Origin: Shewanella litoralis
GTDB lineage: Bacteria > Pseudomonadota > Gammaproteobacteria > Enterobacterales > Shewanellaceae
DNA length: 64,000 nt
Direction of reading: 5' to 3'
NCBI RefSeq assembly: GCF_009828585.1
Contig: NZ_WSRZ01000013.1
Location: 1-64,000 of the forward strand
The notes beneath the pieces are model-generated. The model had not been told where the DNA came from. It saw only the letters and a program-made list of their open reading frames with translations, and searched no databases. Positions 6,571 to 15,992 of this stretch are shown piece by piece; within the stretch, counting starts at the first letter, position 1, and each line of letters starts with the position of its first letter. Position numbers and translations under genes: made by a program.

Positions 6571-6602
6571 TATTTGCCATACCCTTGTAAGGAGTGTGGA
6601 TA

Positions 6603-9167
6603 ATGAGTGAGAAAAATCAAATCAACATTGGTCGGCGTCAGCTGCTCAAATCAACTGCGGCAACAACCGCATTAACCGGTCTAGGTGGGACGTTATCGTT
6701 TACCCCCATTGTCGAGAGTATTGCTGCAGAAATACCAGCACCTTTGCTACGAACAGGTACCGGAGAGTGGATAGCCACTACCTGCCAAGGTTGTACTTCT
6801 TGGTGTGCAAAACAAATCTATGTCATGGATGGCCGAGCGATAAAGGTTCGTGCTAATCCAAACTCTGGTGTACATGGCATGTCGAGTTGTCCTCGACAAC
6901 ACTTAAGTCTGCAACAGGTTTATGACCCTGATCGATTACGTACGCCAATGATGCGAACTAATCCGAAAAAAGGTCGTGATCAAGACCCTAAGTTTGTGCC
7001 TATCTCGTGGGATAAAGCGCTCGATATGTTGGCCGATAAAATTATTGCGTTGCGTGAAGCCGATGAGTCACACAAATATGCACTCCTTCGTGGCCGTTAT
7101 TCACATATTAATGATTTGCTTTATAAAAAAATGACCCATTTAATTGGTTCACCTAATAATATTTCTCACAGTGCCGTATGTGCCGAAGCGCATAAAATGG
7201 GACCATATTACTTAGACGGTAACTGGGGATACAACCAATACGATATTAAGAATGCTAAATTTATTTTGTCATTTGGCGCAGATCCTATAGCAAGTAATCG
7301 CCAGGTGTCTTATTACTCACAAACATGGGGCGATGCACTTGATCATACAAAAGTGGTTGTCGTTGACCCAAGATTTTCAGCTTCTGCAGCGAAAGCCCAT
7401 AAATGGATACCAATAGAACCCGGCCAAGATAGTGTATTAGCTTTGGCTATTGCACATGTAGCCTTGGTAGAAGGGTTATGGCACAAGCCTTTTGTTGGTG
7501 ATTTTGTTGACGGTAATAATCAGTTTAAAGCAGGCCAAAATGTTAAAGATGAGAGTTTTAAAGAAACTCACACCTATGGTTTAGTTGCTTGGTGGAACGA
7601 GGCACTTAAAGATTACACCCCTGAATGGGCATCAAAGATTACCGGTATCGATCCCAAAACCATTATTGCTATTGCTAAAGATATGGGAGCCGCAGCGCCT
7701 GCTGTACAAGTTTGGACTGCTCGTGGCGCCGTTATGCAAGTGCGTGGAACCTATACCTCTCTAGCTTGTCATGCGTTAAATGGTTTGTTTGGTGCAATTG
7801 ATAGTAAAGGAGGGTTATTCCCCGGCAACAAAATCCCTTTATTAGAAGAGTATCCAGACGAACATGCTTACATGGATGACATCGCTAATAAAGGGGTTAA
7901 AAATGCAAAAATTGACCATAGCGGCCGACTTGAATTTCCTGCATTAAAGAAAGGAAAGTCTGGTGGTGGAGTGGTTACTGCAAACGTTGCCAATAGTATT
8001 TTTAATGCCGACCCTTATGATATTAAAGTCATATTGGCGTACTTTAATAATTTCAACTTTTCAAATCCAGAAGGTCAACGTTGGGATGCTGCGTTAAGCA
8101 AAGTTGATTTTATGGCACACATTACCACGAATATTTCGGAGTTTAGTTGGTTTGCGGATGTGTTACTCCCTGCAAGTCATCACATGTTCGAAAAGTGGGG
8201 CGTGTTAGATTCTATCGGTAATGGTGTACATCAGGTTTCCATACAACAACCATCGATTAAACGTCTATGGGATACGCGTATTGATGAGTCTGAAATCCCT
8301 TATATGCTGGCTAAAAAAATGGCAGAAAAAGGTTTTGATGCACCATGGCGTTATATCAATGAACAAATTGTCGACCCTGAAACCGGTAAACCGGCAGACA
8401 ATGAAGTCGATTTCGCTAAAGTCATGGTTCGATATATCACTTCTCCTTTATGGCATGAAGATGCATCTAAATATGGCGACAAACTGGCTTCTTGGGATGA
8501 CTTTGTCGAAAAAGGCGTCTGGAATAGCAGTGATTACAAGCTCGAATCTCGTTGGGGCAAATTTAAAACTGAAACCCAAAAATTTGAGTTTTACAGTAAA
8601 ACATTAGAAAAAGCCTTACAAGGCCATGCCGATAAACACAAGGTTAGTATTGATGAGGTCATGGAGGTCTGTGAATACCAGGCTCGTGGTCAGTTAGCCT
8701 TTGTACCCCATTATGAGCAACCTTACCGCGTTGGTGATGAAGCGCAATTCCCATTATTACTAGTGGATCAAAAATCTCGTCTTAATAAAGAAGGCCGTTC
8801 AGCAAATAGCCCTTGGGTTTATGAGTTTAAAGATGTCGACCCTGGTGATGTAGCCAATCAAGATGTCGCTAAATTTAATCCAATTGACGGTAAAGCATTG
8901 GGGCTCAAAGACGGCGATGATATTCGGATCTCAAGCCCAGTTGGCTCGCTTACCTGTAAAGCCAAATTATGGGAAGGCGTGCGTCCTGGTACGATTGCAA
9001 AATGCTTTGGACAAGGCCATTGGGCTTACGGCCGTTATGCCAGTACTGAGTTTGGTGTCACCGCCAGAGGTGGTTCAAATAATGATCTTATTGCTGATAA
9101 ATACGACCGCTTAAGTGGTGCGTCGGCATTTTATGGTCATATCCGTGTTCGTGTTGAGAAAGTATGA
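6603..9167 (+). CDS. arrA: Respiratory arsenate reductase, molybdopterin subunit ArrA
   Basis: An 854-residue catalytic subunit of the DMSO-reductase family. It starts with a twin-arginine export signal (GRRQLLKS, residues 10-17, then a hydrophobic stretch to about residue 42). The [4Fe-4S] ligands follow as Cys61-x2-Cys64-x3-Cys68-x27-Cys96, the spacing of ArrA. The length equals that of known Shewanella ArrA. It reduces arsenate to arsenite in the periplasm as terminal step of anaerobic respiration, with ArrB. The ATG at 6603 is chosen over an in-frame GTG at 6594 because AGGAG lies at 6590-6594, 8 bases ahead. No TorD-type chaperone, membrane subunit or CymA gene is adjacent, so electrons must come from a quinol dehydrogenase encoded elsewhere. 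Confidence 0.97.
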   Translation: MSEKNQINIGRRQLLKSTAATTALTGLGGTLSFTPIVESIAAEIPAPLLRTGTGEWIATTCQGCTSWCAKQIYVMDGRAIKVRANPNSGVHGMSSCPRQHLSLQQVYDPDRLRTPMMRTNPKKGRDQDPKFVPISWDKALDMLADKIIALREADESHKYALLRGRYSHINDLLYKKMTHLIGSPNNISHSAVCAEAHKMGPYYLDGNWGYNQYDIKNAKFILSFGADPIASNRQVSYYSQTWGDALDHTKVVVVDPRFSASAAKAHKWIPIEPGQDSVLALAIAHVALVEGLWHKPFVGDFVDGNNQFKAGQNVKDESFKETHTYGLVAWWNEALKDYTPEWASKITGIDPKTIIAIAKDMGAAAPAVQVWTARGAVMQVRGTYTSLACHALNGLFGAIDSKGGLFPGNKIPLLEEYPDEHAYMDDIANKGVKNAKIDHSGRLEFPALKKGKSGGGVVTANVANSIFNADPYDIKVILAYFNNFNFSNPEGQRWDAALSKVDFMAHITTNISEFSWFADVLLPASHHMFEKWGVLDSIGNGVHQVSIQQPSIKRLWDTRIDESEIPYMLAKKMAEKGFDAPWRYINEQIVDPETGKPADNEVDFAKVMVRYITSPLWHEDASKYGDKLASWDDFVEKGVWNSSDYKLESRWGKFKTETQKFEFYSKTLEKALQGHADKHKVSIDEVMEVCEYQARGQLAFVPHYEQPYRVGDEAQFPLLLVDQKSRLNKEGRSANSPWVYEFKDVDPGDVANQDVAKFNPIDGKALGLKDGDDIRISSPVGSLTCKAKLWEGVRPGTIAKCFGQGHWAYGRYASTEFGVTARGGSNNDLIADKYDRLSGASAFYGHIRVRVEKV

Positions 9168-9178
9168 GGTAATCCATT

Positions 9179-9883
9179 ATGAGATTAGGAATGGTAGTTG
9201 ACCTACAAAAATGTGTAGGATGCGGAGGCTGCAGTTTAGCCTGTAAATCAGAAAACAACACGAGCGATGGTATTCATTGGTCGCATCATATTGCGACGAC
9301 TGAAGGGATATTTCCTGAGGTAAAATATACTTATATTCCAACCTTGTGCAATCATTGCGATGATGCCGCTTGCGTTAATGTGTGCCCAACTGGCGCAATG
9401 TATAAAGATGAACGTGGCCTTACATTGCAAAATAATGATGAATGCATTGGCTGTAAAAAATGTATGCGTGCATGTCCATATGGTGTGATTAGCTTTAATT
9501 CGAGCACCCCTCATCGTCGTTGGCAAGATGACTCTGAGGTGGTCGCGCATGGTACAGCCTCACCACTTTTATTGTTAAAACGTAGCGGCGCCAATGCATC
9601 GCCTAACGAAAACCCTGAGCGCGGAGATACTTATCCAGTAACCAGACCAAAACGGACAACAGAAAAGTGTACCTTCTGTGACCATCGCCTTGACCAGGGT
9701 TTGAACCCTGCTTGCGTCGATGCTTGTCCGTCTGAAGCTCGAGTGATTGGTGATTTGGACGATCCAAAAAGTAAGGTGTCGCAGTTAATTAAGTTGCATA
9801 AACCGATGCAATTAAAGCCAGAAGCTGGCACTGGCCCTCGGGTATTTTATATTCGTAGTTTTGGGGTAAAAACAGCCTATTAA
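9179..9883 (+). CDS. arrB: Respiratory arsenate reductase, iron-sulfur subunit ArrB
   Basis: A 234-residue ferredoxin-type subunit with four cysteine groups for [4Fe-4S] clusters: KCVGCGGCSLAC (Cys12, 15, 18, 22), CNHCDDAACVNVC, CIGCKKCMRAC, and CTFCDHRLDQ...CVDAC. It has no signal peptide and would be exported together with ArrA through the Tat system. It lies 11 bases after arrA and its start follows a weak GAGG site. It transfers electrons from the quinol-oxidising partner to ArrA. A terminator follows directly, so arrAB is a two-gene operon. Confidence 0.96.
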   Translation: MRLGMVVDLQKCVGCGGCSLACKSENNTSDGIHWSHHIATTEGIFPEVKYTYIPTLCNHCDDAACVNVCPTGAMYKDERGLTLQNNDECIGCKKCMRACPYGVISFNSSTPHRRWQDDSEVVAHGTASPLLLLKRSGANASPNENPERGDTYPVTRPKRTTEKCTFCDHRLDQGLNPACVDACPSEARVIGDLDDPKSKVSQLIKLHKPMQLKPEAGTGPRVFYIRSFGVKTAY

Positions 9884-10191
9884 TTGATATTCGTGAAGTT
9901 GAAACAAAGCCACAGATACTCTCTGTGGCTTTTTGCGTTTCTGAACAACGATATCGAATATTGTTATGGCTTAAATGGATAATTTACACATAGTCCTCTA
10001 ACGCAGATAGCGGCAAATAGAGAGATTCAGGTGTCAATTTTGTGATCCCTTACCATTAAACGTTAATGTAATGGTGTTGTTGGTTTAAGCTTCCTGATAA
10101 CCTTATTGTCAGTGATATTCGCAATCTGAGCAGCAAATTTAGTCAGGTGCGATAAGGTCACACGTTTTATTCATTCAGTTTAAGGTTCTTA
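9884..10191. other. Region between arrB and the second arsR
   Basis: After the arrB terminator the remaining 250 bases should carry the promoter of the second arsR. I see no gene and no copy of the dyad found upstream of arrA and arsP here. Confidence 0.5.
9906..9934 (+). terminator. Terminator after arrB
   Basis: An 8-base-pair stem GCCACAGA / TCTGTGGC with loop TACTC, preceded by AAA and followed by TTTTT, 22 bases after the arrB stop. Confidence 0.88.
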
Positions 10192-10539
10192 ATGATTACT
10201 CCAATTCAATTTTTTAAATGTTTAGCTGATGAAACTCGCTTGCGCTGCTTAATGTTGATTCAACAAGAAGGTGAGCTGTGTGTGTGTGAATTGACCGAAG
10301 CCTTGCAAGAAATTCAACCTAAAATATCGCGACATTTAGCTCAGTTACGCAAATGTGGCATATTGGTCGATCGCCGTCAGGGACAATGGATTTTTTATCG
10401 TATTAATGCTGATTTACCACAATGGGCTAAAGCCATTTTTAACGAAGTAACAAGCCAGAATAGTGAGTTTTTAGACCCAAATACTACCAATTTAAAACGA
10501 ATGGGTGGTCGCCCTGAACGAGTAAAGTCGTGTTGTTAA
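10192..10539 (+). CDS. arsR: ArsR-family arsenic-responsive repressor (second copy)
   Basis: A 115-residue winged-helix repressor beginning ITPIQFFKCLADETRLRCL, with the classic motif GELCVCEL (Cys30, Cys32) for As(III) binding in the DNA-recognition region, a third Cys at residue 19, and a Cys-Cys end (RPERVKSCC). This is the form typical of ars operons. A dyad follows in the 134-base gap before the arsP-type permease, and a near copy lies upstream of arrA, so this protein is the best candidate to repress both. It is clearly different in sequence from the first ArsR at 2.9 kb. Confidence 0.93.
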   Translation: MITPIQFFKCLADETRLRCLMLIQQEGELCVCELTEALQEIQPKISRHLAQLRKCGILVDRRQGQWIFYRINADLPQWAKAIFNEVTSQNSEFLDPNTTNLKRMGGRPERVKSCC

Positions 10540-10569
10540 ACTCATAATTTTTCAAAAACATGATCTACA

Positions 10570-10590
10570 ACATATGAAATTCCATATGTA
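10570..10590 (+). promoter_or_regulatory. Candidate ArsR operator upstream of the ArsP-type permease
   Basis: ACATATG (10570-10576) and CATATGT (10583-10589) are perfect inverted repeats around AAATTC. The site is 84 bases before the permease start, and matches the dyad at 6345-6365 at 18 of 21 positions. Confidence 0.6.
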
Positions 10591-10673
10591 AGGCTTATGA
10601 TATTCTTATCTAATCACTTCAATGCATAAGCGTGTTGATTTCATCTAGCTTATGCTCCTAAGGCGGTCCAATT

Positions 10674-11669
10674 ATGTTGCAAATTTTTTCTGATTTAGCA
10701 ACGTGGCTCACTTACGGGATATTTAACTTAGATCCCAATACTAAGCTTGCTGACGCGATTCATTTCTTTATTGAAGATACCACTAAGATTTTTGCTCTGC
10801 TTGTGCTGATGATTTACGTCATCGCTCTGGTTAGAGCCTCACTGAATGTTGAACGAGTGAGGGATTACTTGGCCGGTAAAAATCGCTTTGTCGGTTATTT
10901 TATGGGGTCGGTTTTTGGTGCAGTCACTCCATTTTGCTCATGTTCGAGCATTCCGGTCTTTCTCGGATTTACCTCTGCGGGGATCCCCGTGGGGATCACC
11001 ATGGCATTTCTTATTACCTCGCCATTAATTAACGAAGTGGCTATTTTGCTACTCGTCAGTCTTCTCGGTTGGAAGTTTACCGTTATTTATGTGGCAGTTG
11101 GTATGTCGGTTGGCATACTGGCCGGGGCATTTTTAGATGCGATTCATGCCGAGCGTTGGCTGCAATCTTTTGCCGCTAAGGCGCTTGAAAAAGGCCAGGC
11201 ACAAGCTAATCAGAGTAGCAACGACACAACGCAAACAACTATGACGTTTGCTCAGCGTCATCAATTTGCTAAAGATGAAACCTTAGACATATTTGGCCGA
11301 GTGTGGAAGTGGGTTATTATTGGGGTTGGACTTGGCGCAGCTTTACACGGTTTTGTTCCTGATGGTTGGATTGAAGCCCATTTAGGCAATGGTCAATGGT
11401 GGTCGGTACCTGCAGCTGTATTAATTGGTATACCGTTATACTCAAATGCTACAGGGGTTATCCCCGTTATGGAGAGCTTAATTATGAATGGCTTGCCCAT
11501 TGGCACAACATTAGCTTTTTGTATGGCAACAGTTGCAGCAAGCTTTCCCGAGTTCATTTTACTTAAGCAAGTGATGCAATGGCGCTTACTGATCATCGTG
11601 TTTAGTATTTTACTGATTTCGTTTACCTTCATTGGATGGATATTTAATTTTATCAGTCCGATGCTGTAA
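10674..11669 (+). CDS. arsP: ArsP-type permease (DUF318/UPF0718 family)
   Basis: A 331-residue membrane protein with about eight hydrophobic segments and the family signature TPFCSCSSIPVFLGF (Cys88, Cys90) in a re-entrant or transmembrane stretch, plus a second inverted repeat half with IPLYSNATGVIPVMESL. A central hydrophilic loop lies at about residues 170-205. ArsP members export trivalent organoarsenicals such as methylarsenite and reduced roxarsone; other members of this broad family have unknown substrates. Its place directly after an ArsR gene and its candidate operator support an arsenical role. A good AAGGCGG site precedes the ATG. Confidence 0.85.
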   Translation: MLQIFSDLATWLTYGIFNLDPNTKLADAIHFFIEDTTKIFALLVLMIYVIALVRASLNVERVRDYLAGKNRFVGYFMGSVFGAVTPFCSCSSIPVFLGFTSAGIPVGITMAFLITSPLINEVAILLLVSLLGWKFTVIYVAVGMSVGILAGAFLDAIHAERWLQSFAAKALEKGQAQANQSSNDTTQTTMTFAQRHQFAKDETLDIFGRVWKWVIIGVGLGAALHGFVPDGWIEAHLGNGQWWSVPAAVLIGIPLYSNATGVIPVMESLIMNGLPIGTTLAFCMATVAASFPEFILLKQVMQWRLLIIVFSILLISFTFIGWIFNFISPML

Positions 11670-11765
11670 TTTTACATCGATTTGTTGTGGGGGATGTGTC
11701 TCTTTTTACCGACGCGCTTAGCTGCTATGCTTGGCGGTGAATGAAATTTTAGTAATGAGAGCCTA

Positions 11766-12137
11766 ATGGACCAATCAGCTTTTTTAGATGCGATGAACAT
11801 TACTCGCTGGCGCAGTGCTGATAAGCCTAGTAAACCTTATCTTGTGCTGCATGATCTTGATGCCGATCTTTCTGATGAGACATTAATTGTTGATGTATTG
11901 CGGTTATTGGGCGTAGAGATTGAACAATGTGAATTTGATTGCGAGATGGTCAAAGGCCCTCAAGTTGTATGGGATATGCGTAAAGTGAAAGTCAGGCCGA
12001 GAGTGGCGTGGATTGTCAGTGCGCCGTTAAGCGACTTACCTGTAAACCCCCAAGAAAAGCGCCAACTTTGGCTGCAAATTAGTCAGCATCTTGATAAGCA
12101 ACAAACAGATAAGGATGAGCCTAATGCACAACACTGA
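11766..12137 (+). CDS. holD: DNA polymerase III psi subunit HolD
   Basis: A 123-residue protein with the HolD pattern: an N-terminal segment MDQSAFLDAMNITRWRSAD (in E. coli this part contacts chi) followed by a small alpha/beta domain with LVLHDLDAD and VVWDMRKVKVRPRVAWIVSAPL. Psi links the chi subunit to the clamp loader. It overlaps rimI by 14 bases, the same holD-rimI pairing as in E. coli. It marks the return from the arsenic island to conserved backbone. Confidence 0.9.
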   Translation: MDQSAFLDAMNITRWRSADKPSKPYLVLHDLDADLSDETLIVDVLRLLGVEIEQCEFDCEMVKGPQVVWDMRKVKVRPRVAWIVSAPLSDLPVNPQEKRQLWLQISQHLDKQQTDKDEPNAQH

Positions 12138-12579
12138 AGCTTATTCCATTTCTGTGCTAAGCCTTGATGATGTTGCAGCAATGTCAAACATTGAAAAACA
12201 ATCTCATACTCATCCGTGGACAGAAGCTGGCCTAGCAGACTGTTTTAGCCCCTTATATCGTGCTATTGGGGTGATGCAGCAAGGTGAATTGCTGGGGTTT
12301 GCGATTGTTCAACAAATTATTGATGAAGCGACCTTGCTTGATATTTGTGTGGCGCCAGCCTATCAAGGACAAGGGTTAGGATTATTACTGATTAGGCACA
12401 TTTTGAGCGAAGCAAAACAAGCCCAGGCCGTTTTGATGATGCTAGAGGTGCGTGAATCAAATACCTCTGCCAAAGGATTGTACGAGAAAGTGGGGTTTAG
12501 TGAGTCAGGTAGACGCAAGAATTATTATCAAACTAGCGATGGCAATGAAGATGCTATTTTGATGGATAAAGCCTTATAA
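12124..12579 (+). CDS. rimI: Ribosomal protein S18 alanine N-acetyltransferase RimI
   Basis: A 151-residue GNAT acetyltransferase. The acetyl-CoA loop QGQGLGLLLI follows the strand LLDICVAPAY, and the C-terminal block LEVRESNTSAKGLYEKVGF is typical of RimI. It acetylates the N-terminal alanine of ribosomal protein S18. The ATG at 12124 is used because AAGGA lies 8 bases before it; the ATG at 12115 has the same AAGG abutting it, too close to act. It overlaps the end of holD. Confidence 0.93.
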   Translation: MHNTEAYSISVLSLDDVAAMSNIEKQSHTHPWTEAGLADCFSPLYRAIGVMQQGELLGFAIVQQIIDEATLLDICVAPAYQGQGLGLLLIRHILSEAKQAQAVLMMLEVRESNTSAKGLYEKVGFSESGRRKNYYQTSDGNEDAILMDKAL

Positions 12580-12614
12580 GCTATATTGCCTCCTTAGTTC
12601 GATATTGCAGACAT

Positions 12615-12642
12615 AAAAAACAGCGCTTGAACGCTGTTTTTT
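12615..12642. terminator. Bidirectional terminator between rimI and lipA
   Basis: CAGCG / CGCTG stem extended by A6 on the left and T6 on the right; it serves the convergent rimI and lipA. Confidence 0.88.
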
Positions 12643-12677
12643 ATTGGTCAAAAAAGGTTATTTACCCAGATCTCGGG

Positions 12678-13643
12678 TTATTTAACTTCTTTACCCTGGG
12701 CTTGTAAATCTGCATGGTAGCTTGAACGCACCAAAGGTCCACAGGCAGCATGGGTAAATCCAATACTGTCAGCCAGCGCTTTTAACTCATCAAATTCTGC
12801 AGGTGGCACGTAACGCTCAACTGGTAAGTGGAATTTAGATGGTTGTAAGTATTGGCCTAGCGTAAGCATTTCGACGTTATGTGCACGCAGATCATGCAAT
12901 ACTTGCGCGATTTCTTCGTTAGTTTCACCCAGACCCATCATTAAACCCGACTTAGTCGGTACATTTGGGTGACGCTCTTTAAAGCGTTTAAGTAAGTCTA
13001 ATGACCACTGATAGTTAGCACCTGGACGGGCTTTGCGGTAATGCGCAGGTGCTGTCTCTAGGTTGTGGTTAAATACATCTGGTGGCTCAGTCGCTAAAAT
13101 ATCGAGTGCGGCATCAATACGGCCACGGAAATCAGGCACTAGAATTTCGATTTTGATTTCTGGGTTTAGTAAGCGGATTTCACGGATACAATCAGCAAAA
13201 TGTTGCGCGCCGCCATCACGTAAATCATCACGGTCAACTGAGGTGATAACCACGTATTTAAGCTTCATGTCTTTGATGGTTTGCGCAAGCTTTTGTGGCT
13301 CTTGTGCATCAGGCTTTAATGGACGGCCATGGGCAACGTCACAAAACGGGCAGCGACGGGTACAAATTGCACCTAAAATCATAAAGGTTGCCGTGCCGTG
13401 GTTAAAGCATTCTGCAAGGTTAGGGCATGATGCCTCTTCACATACAGAGTGTAAGCCGTTTTTGCGCAAGGCTGATTTAATATCCAGAATACGCTGATTT
13501 GATGCCGGTAATTTTACGCGCAGCCAATCTGGTTTACGTAACATGGTTTCACGTTCAGATGGCACTACTTTGACAGGGATTCGCGCGACTTTTTCTGCAT
13601 CACGCAATTTAACACCTGGTTGTAATCTTTCAGGCCTATTCAT
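12678..13643 (-). CDS. lipA: Lipoyl synthase LipA
   Basis: A 321-residue radical-SAM enzyme inserting two sulfur atoms into octanoyl groups on lipoyl domains. The auxiliary cluster ligands are Cys68, Cys73 and Cys79 ([13 protein letters not shown]), and the radical-SAM cluster ligands Cys94, Cys98 and Cys101 (CTRRCPFC). The C-terminal RSSYHAD contains the conserved serine ligand. The start shares one base with the lipB stop (TAATG), showing tight coupling with the octanoyl transferase that makes its substrate. Confidence 0.98.
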   Translation of the reverse strand: MNRPERLQPGVKLRDAEKVARIPVKVVPSERETMLRKPDWLRVKLPASNQRILDIKSALRKNGLHSVCEEASCPNLAECFNHGTATFMILGAICTRRCPFCDVAHGRPLKPDAQEPQKLAQTIKDMKLKYVVITSVDRDDLRDGGAQHFADCIREIRLLNPEIKIEILVPDFRGRIDAALDILATEPPDVFNHNLETAPAHYRKARPGANYQWSLDLLKRFKERHPNVPTKSGLMMGLGETNEEIAQVLHDLRAHNVEMLTLGQYLQPSKFHLPVERYVPPAEFDELKALADSIGFTHAACGPLVRSSYHADLQAQGKEVK

Positions 13644-14299
13644 TATTCTGCTAATCCTTGATGATGTACAAGTTGTTGATAGCCCATAATTTGGCTAAAG
13701 GTTTGGATTAATTTATCACCGGCTTCTAGCACGGTTTGCGGTCCACCTAAGGCTTTACATTGCACCATTTCTAAACCAGCATAACCGCAAGGGTTAATGC
13801 GTTGAAATGGGGCTAAATCCATGTCGACATTCAGTGCTAAACCATGGAATGAACAACCTTTACGAATACGCAGTCCTAAAGAAGCGACTTTTCTTTCGTT
13901 TACATACACCCCTGGTGCGTCGGCTTTGGCATAAGCTTCGATATCATATTGGCTCAGCATATCAACAATACTTTGCTCAATATGGTTAACCAGTTGGCGC
14001 ACGCCTATTTTATTACGTTTGATATCAATAAGTGGATATACCACTAATTGACCTGGGCCGTGATAGGTGACTTGACCGCCACGATCGACCTGAATAACGG
14101 GGATGTCGCCTGGATTGAGGATATGCTCGCTTTTACCTGCCTGGCCTTGGGTAAATACTGGCGAGTGCTCAACAATCCACAATTCATCCTGGCTGTTTGA
14201 GTCTCGGGTGTCAGTATATTCCTGCATGGCATGCCAAATCGACTCGTAGTCTTGCAGGCCGAGATGGCGAATGTGCAGTGTATTTGCTTGCAAGGGCAA
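13643..14299 (-). CDS. lipB: Octanoyltransferase LipB
   Basis: A 218-residue enzyme transferring octanoate from acyl carrier protein to lipoyl domains, the first step of lipoate synthesis. The signature [18 protein letters not shown] spans residues 73-90; the catalytic pair is Lys137 (NERKVASLG) and Cys171 (RINPCGYAG). It precedes lipA with a one-base overlap and follows ybeD, the order known from E. coli. Confidence 0.97.
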   Translation of the reverse strand: MPLQANTLHIRHLGLQDYESIWHAMQEYTDTRDSNSQDELWIVEHSPVFTQGQAGKSEHILNPGDIPVIQVDRGGQVTYHGPGQLVVYPLIDIKRNKIGVRQLVNHIEQSIVDMLSQYDIEAYAKADAPGVYVNERKVASLGLRIRKGCSFHGLALNVDMDLAPFQRINPCGYAGLEMVQCKALGGPQTVLEAGDKLIQTFSQIMGYQQLVHHQGLAE

Positions 14300-14377
14300 C
14301 GTCTCCCCTAGGTAAATGGTGTGATTAATTCCTGAGTATTATACTCAAGTTTTACGCAAATGCTGACTCTATTTGAG

Positions 14378-14644
14378 TTACAGTACGCGTTTTACACCGT
14401 CAATGGCGGCAAGATCGATATACGCTTTTTCGATGTGCTCTTTACTGGTCACGGTAATACGGATGGTGACCGAATAGTAACTGCCTTTGCTCGATGCTTT
14501 TACTGTTGGTACATAATCACCAGGTGCCAGTTGTTGTGCGACTGCAACAACGCGATCTGCAAGTGTGTCATCGGCATCACCAATCACTTTGAATGGGCAT
14601 GAATTCGGAAATTCCATTACTTGGTCAAAAGTTGTATCTAACAT
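14378..14644 (-). CDS. ybeD: YbeD-family protein (DUF493)
   Basis: An 88-residue protein with the DUF493 pattern [19 protein letters not shown] and a small ferredoxin-like alpha/beta fold resembling ACT-type regulatory domains. Members are found between dacA and lipB in many Gammaproteobacteria, as here. Its role is not established; a regulatory part in lipoate metabolism has been suggested from position only. Length is normal. Confidence 0.93.
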   Translation of the reverse strand: MLDTTFDQVMEFPNSCPFKVIGDADDTLADRVVAVAQQLAPGDYVPTVKASSKGSYYSVTIRITVTSKEHIEKAYIDLAAIDGVKRVL

Positions 14645-14714
14645 TGGCTACTCAATTGGTTGGCTATGACTTAAATATGGTGGCGATTATACCCGATTCA
14701 AGCCTGATAGGGCT

Positions 14715-14748
14715 GAAAAAATTAAAGCCGCATAAATGCGGCTTTAAT
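14715..14748 (-). terminator. Terminator after dacA
   Basis: A perfect 13-base-pair stem ATTAAAGCCGCAT / ATGCGGCTTTAAT with a two-base apex, preceded on the plus strand by AAAAAA, which is a U-run for leftward transcription from dacA. Confidence 0.85.
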
Positions 14749-14780
14749 ATATTGATTAAGTTGTAGTTTACAAAACCGAC

Positions 14781-15992
14781 TTATTCGAACCAACCGGCAA
14801 ACATTTGCTTAAAGTAGTCCATCAGCTTACTAAACCAACTGCCTTCTTCAACAGCGTTTAATGTCACTAACGGGTATTGAGCAATATCCTGGCCATCAAG
14901 TTGGAAATACACCCGGCCAACGGTTTCGCCTTTAGCAAGTGGGGCAGTTAACTCTTTAGTTAATTCAAAGTTAGCTTGTAAATCTTTTGCTTTACCACGG
15001 TTGATAGTAATAGGTGTGTCTGTCATTACGCCTAAATCAACGGTTGCTCTGTCACCATACCAAATATTTTGGGTAACAAACGTGTCGCCAGCTTTGTAAG
15101 GGGTAATGGTTTCAAAAAAGCGGAAACCGTAGTTAAGCAGTTTTTTACTTTCAGCTTTACGAGCTGACTCGCTTGCCGTGCCCATAACAACCGTAATTAA
15201 ACGCATACCTTCACTGGTGGCTGATGACACGAGGTTATAACCTGCGCCAGAGGTATGGCCGGTTTTAATACCATCAACATTTAAGCTTTTATCCCACAAT
15301 AAGCCATTGCGGTTGTACTGTTTAATACCGTTGTAAGTAAACGACTTTTCAGAATATACACGGTATTCTTCTGGTACATCACGTATAAGCGCTGCACCTA
15401 ATATAGCCATGTCATAAGCGGTAGTTTTGTGGTTTTCTGAGTCTAAACCGTGCGAGTTTTCAAAATAGCTGTCTTTCATGCCCAATTGCTTGGCCCATGA
15501 GTTCATTAAGTCAACGAATGCACCTTCAGTACCGGCGATGTGTTCAGCCATGGCCACACAAGCATCGTTGCCAGATTGAATCACAATACCGCGGTTTAAA
15601 TCGTGTACTTTGACCGTTTTACCCACTTCAATGAACATCTTAGATGAGTCTGGGAAGTTTTTTGACCAGGCATTTTTGGTGATTGTGACATCATCATCTA
15701 ATGAAATATTACCCTCACGTACTTCATGACCAATCACATAACTTGTCATCATTTTGGTCAAGCTTGCTGGGTTTAAGCTTTCATAAGCATTTTCTTCTGC
15801 GATAACTCGGCCAGAATGATAATCCATTAACACATAAGCTTTAGCAGCAACACTAGGTGCATCAGGGGTTACCATCGGAGCTCGATTAGGTGTTGGACGA
15901 GGGTCTGGTTGCGGTGTTTCTGCAAGCGAAGAAAAAGACACAACAGATGCAAAAAGCATTGAAGTGAGTTGAGCGGTCTTAGAAGTCATCAT
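14781..15992 (-). CDS. dacA: D-alanyl-D-alanine carboxypeptidase DacA (PBP5/6 type)
   Basis: A 403-residue periplasmic enzyme that trims the terminal D-Ala from peptidoglycan pentapeptides. A signal peptide (to about SSLA, residue 24) is followed by a proline-rich linker. The penicillin-binding motifs are SLTK (Ser77, Lys80), SGN (140-142) and KTG (243-245). The C-terminal beta domain ends with an amphipathic helix, KLMDYFKQMFAGWFE, that binds the inner membrane. Two ATGs in tandem are possible starts. Confidence 0.96.
   Translation of the reverse strand: MMTSKTAQLTSMLFASVVSFSSLAETPQPDPRPTPNRAPMVTPDAPSVAAKAYVLMDYHSGRVIAEENAYESLNPASLTKMMTSYVIGHEVREGNISLDDDVTITKNAWSKNFPDSSKMFIEVGKTVKVHDLNRGIVIQSGNDACVAMAEHIAGTEGAFVDLMNSWAKQLGMKDSYFENSHGLDSENHKTTAYDMAILGAALIRDVPEEYRVYSEKSFTYNGIKQYNRNGLLWDKSLNVDGIKTGHTSGAGYNLVSSATSEGMRLITVVMGTASESARKAESKKLLNYGFRFFETITPYKAGDTFVTQNIWYGDRATVDLGVMTDTPITINRGKAKDLQANFELTKELTAPLAKGETVGRVYFQLDGQDIAQYPLVTLNAVEEGSWFSKLMDYFKQMFAGWFE

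Larger units (their letters stand above)
6153..6602. other. Divergent arsB / arrA control region
   Basis: This 450-base region should hold promoters for arsB (leftward) and arrA (rightward). It contains a dyad shared with the arsP upstream region (6345-6365), a second perfect dyad close to arrA (6547-6570), and a CAAATCA / TGATTTG inverted repeat at 6288-6307. A 66-codon frame inside it (6334-6534) has no good start site or recognisable product. No clear anaerobic-regulator (FNR type) or CRP site was found by eye. Confidence 0.6.
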
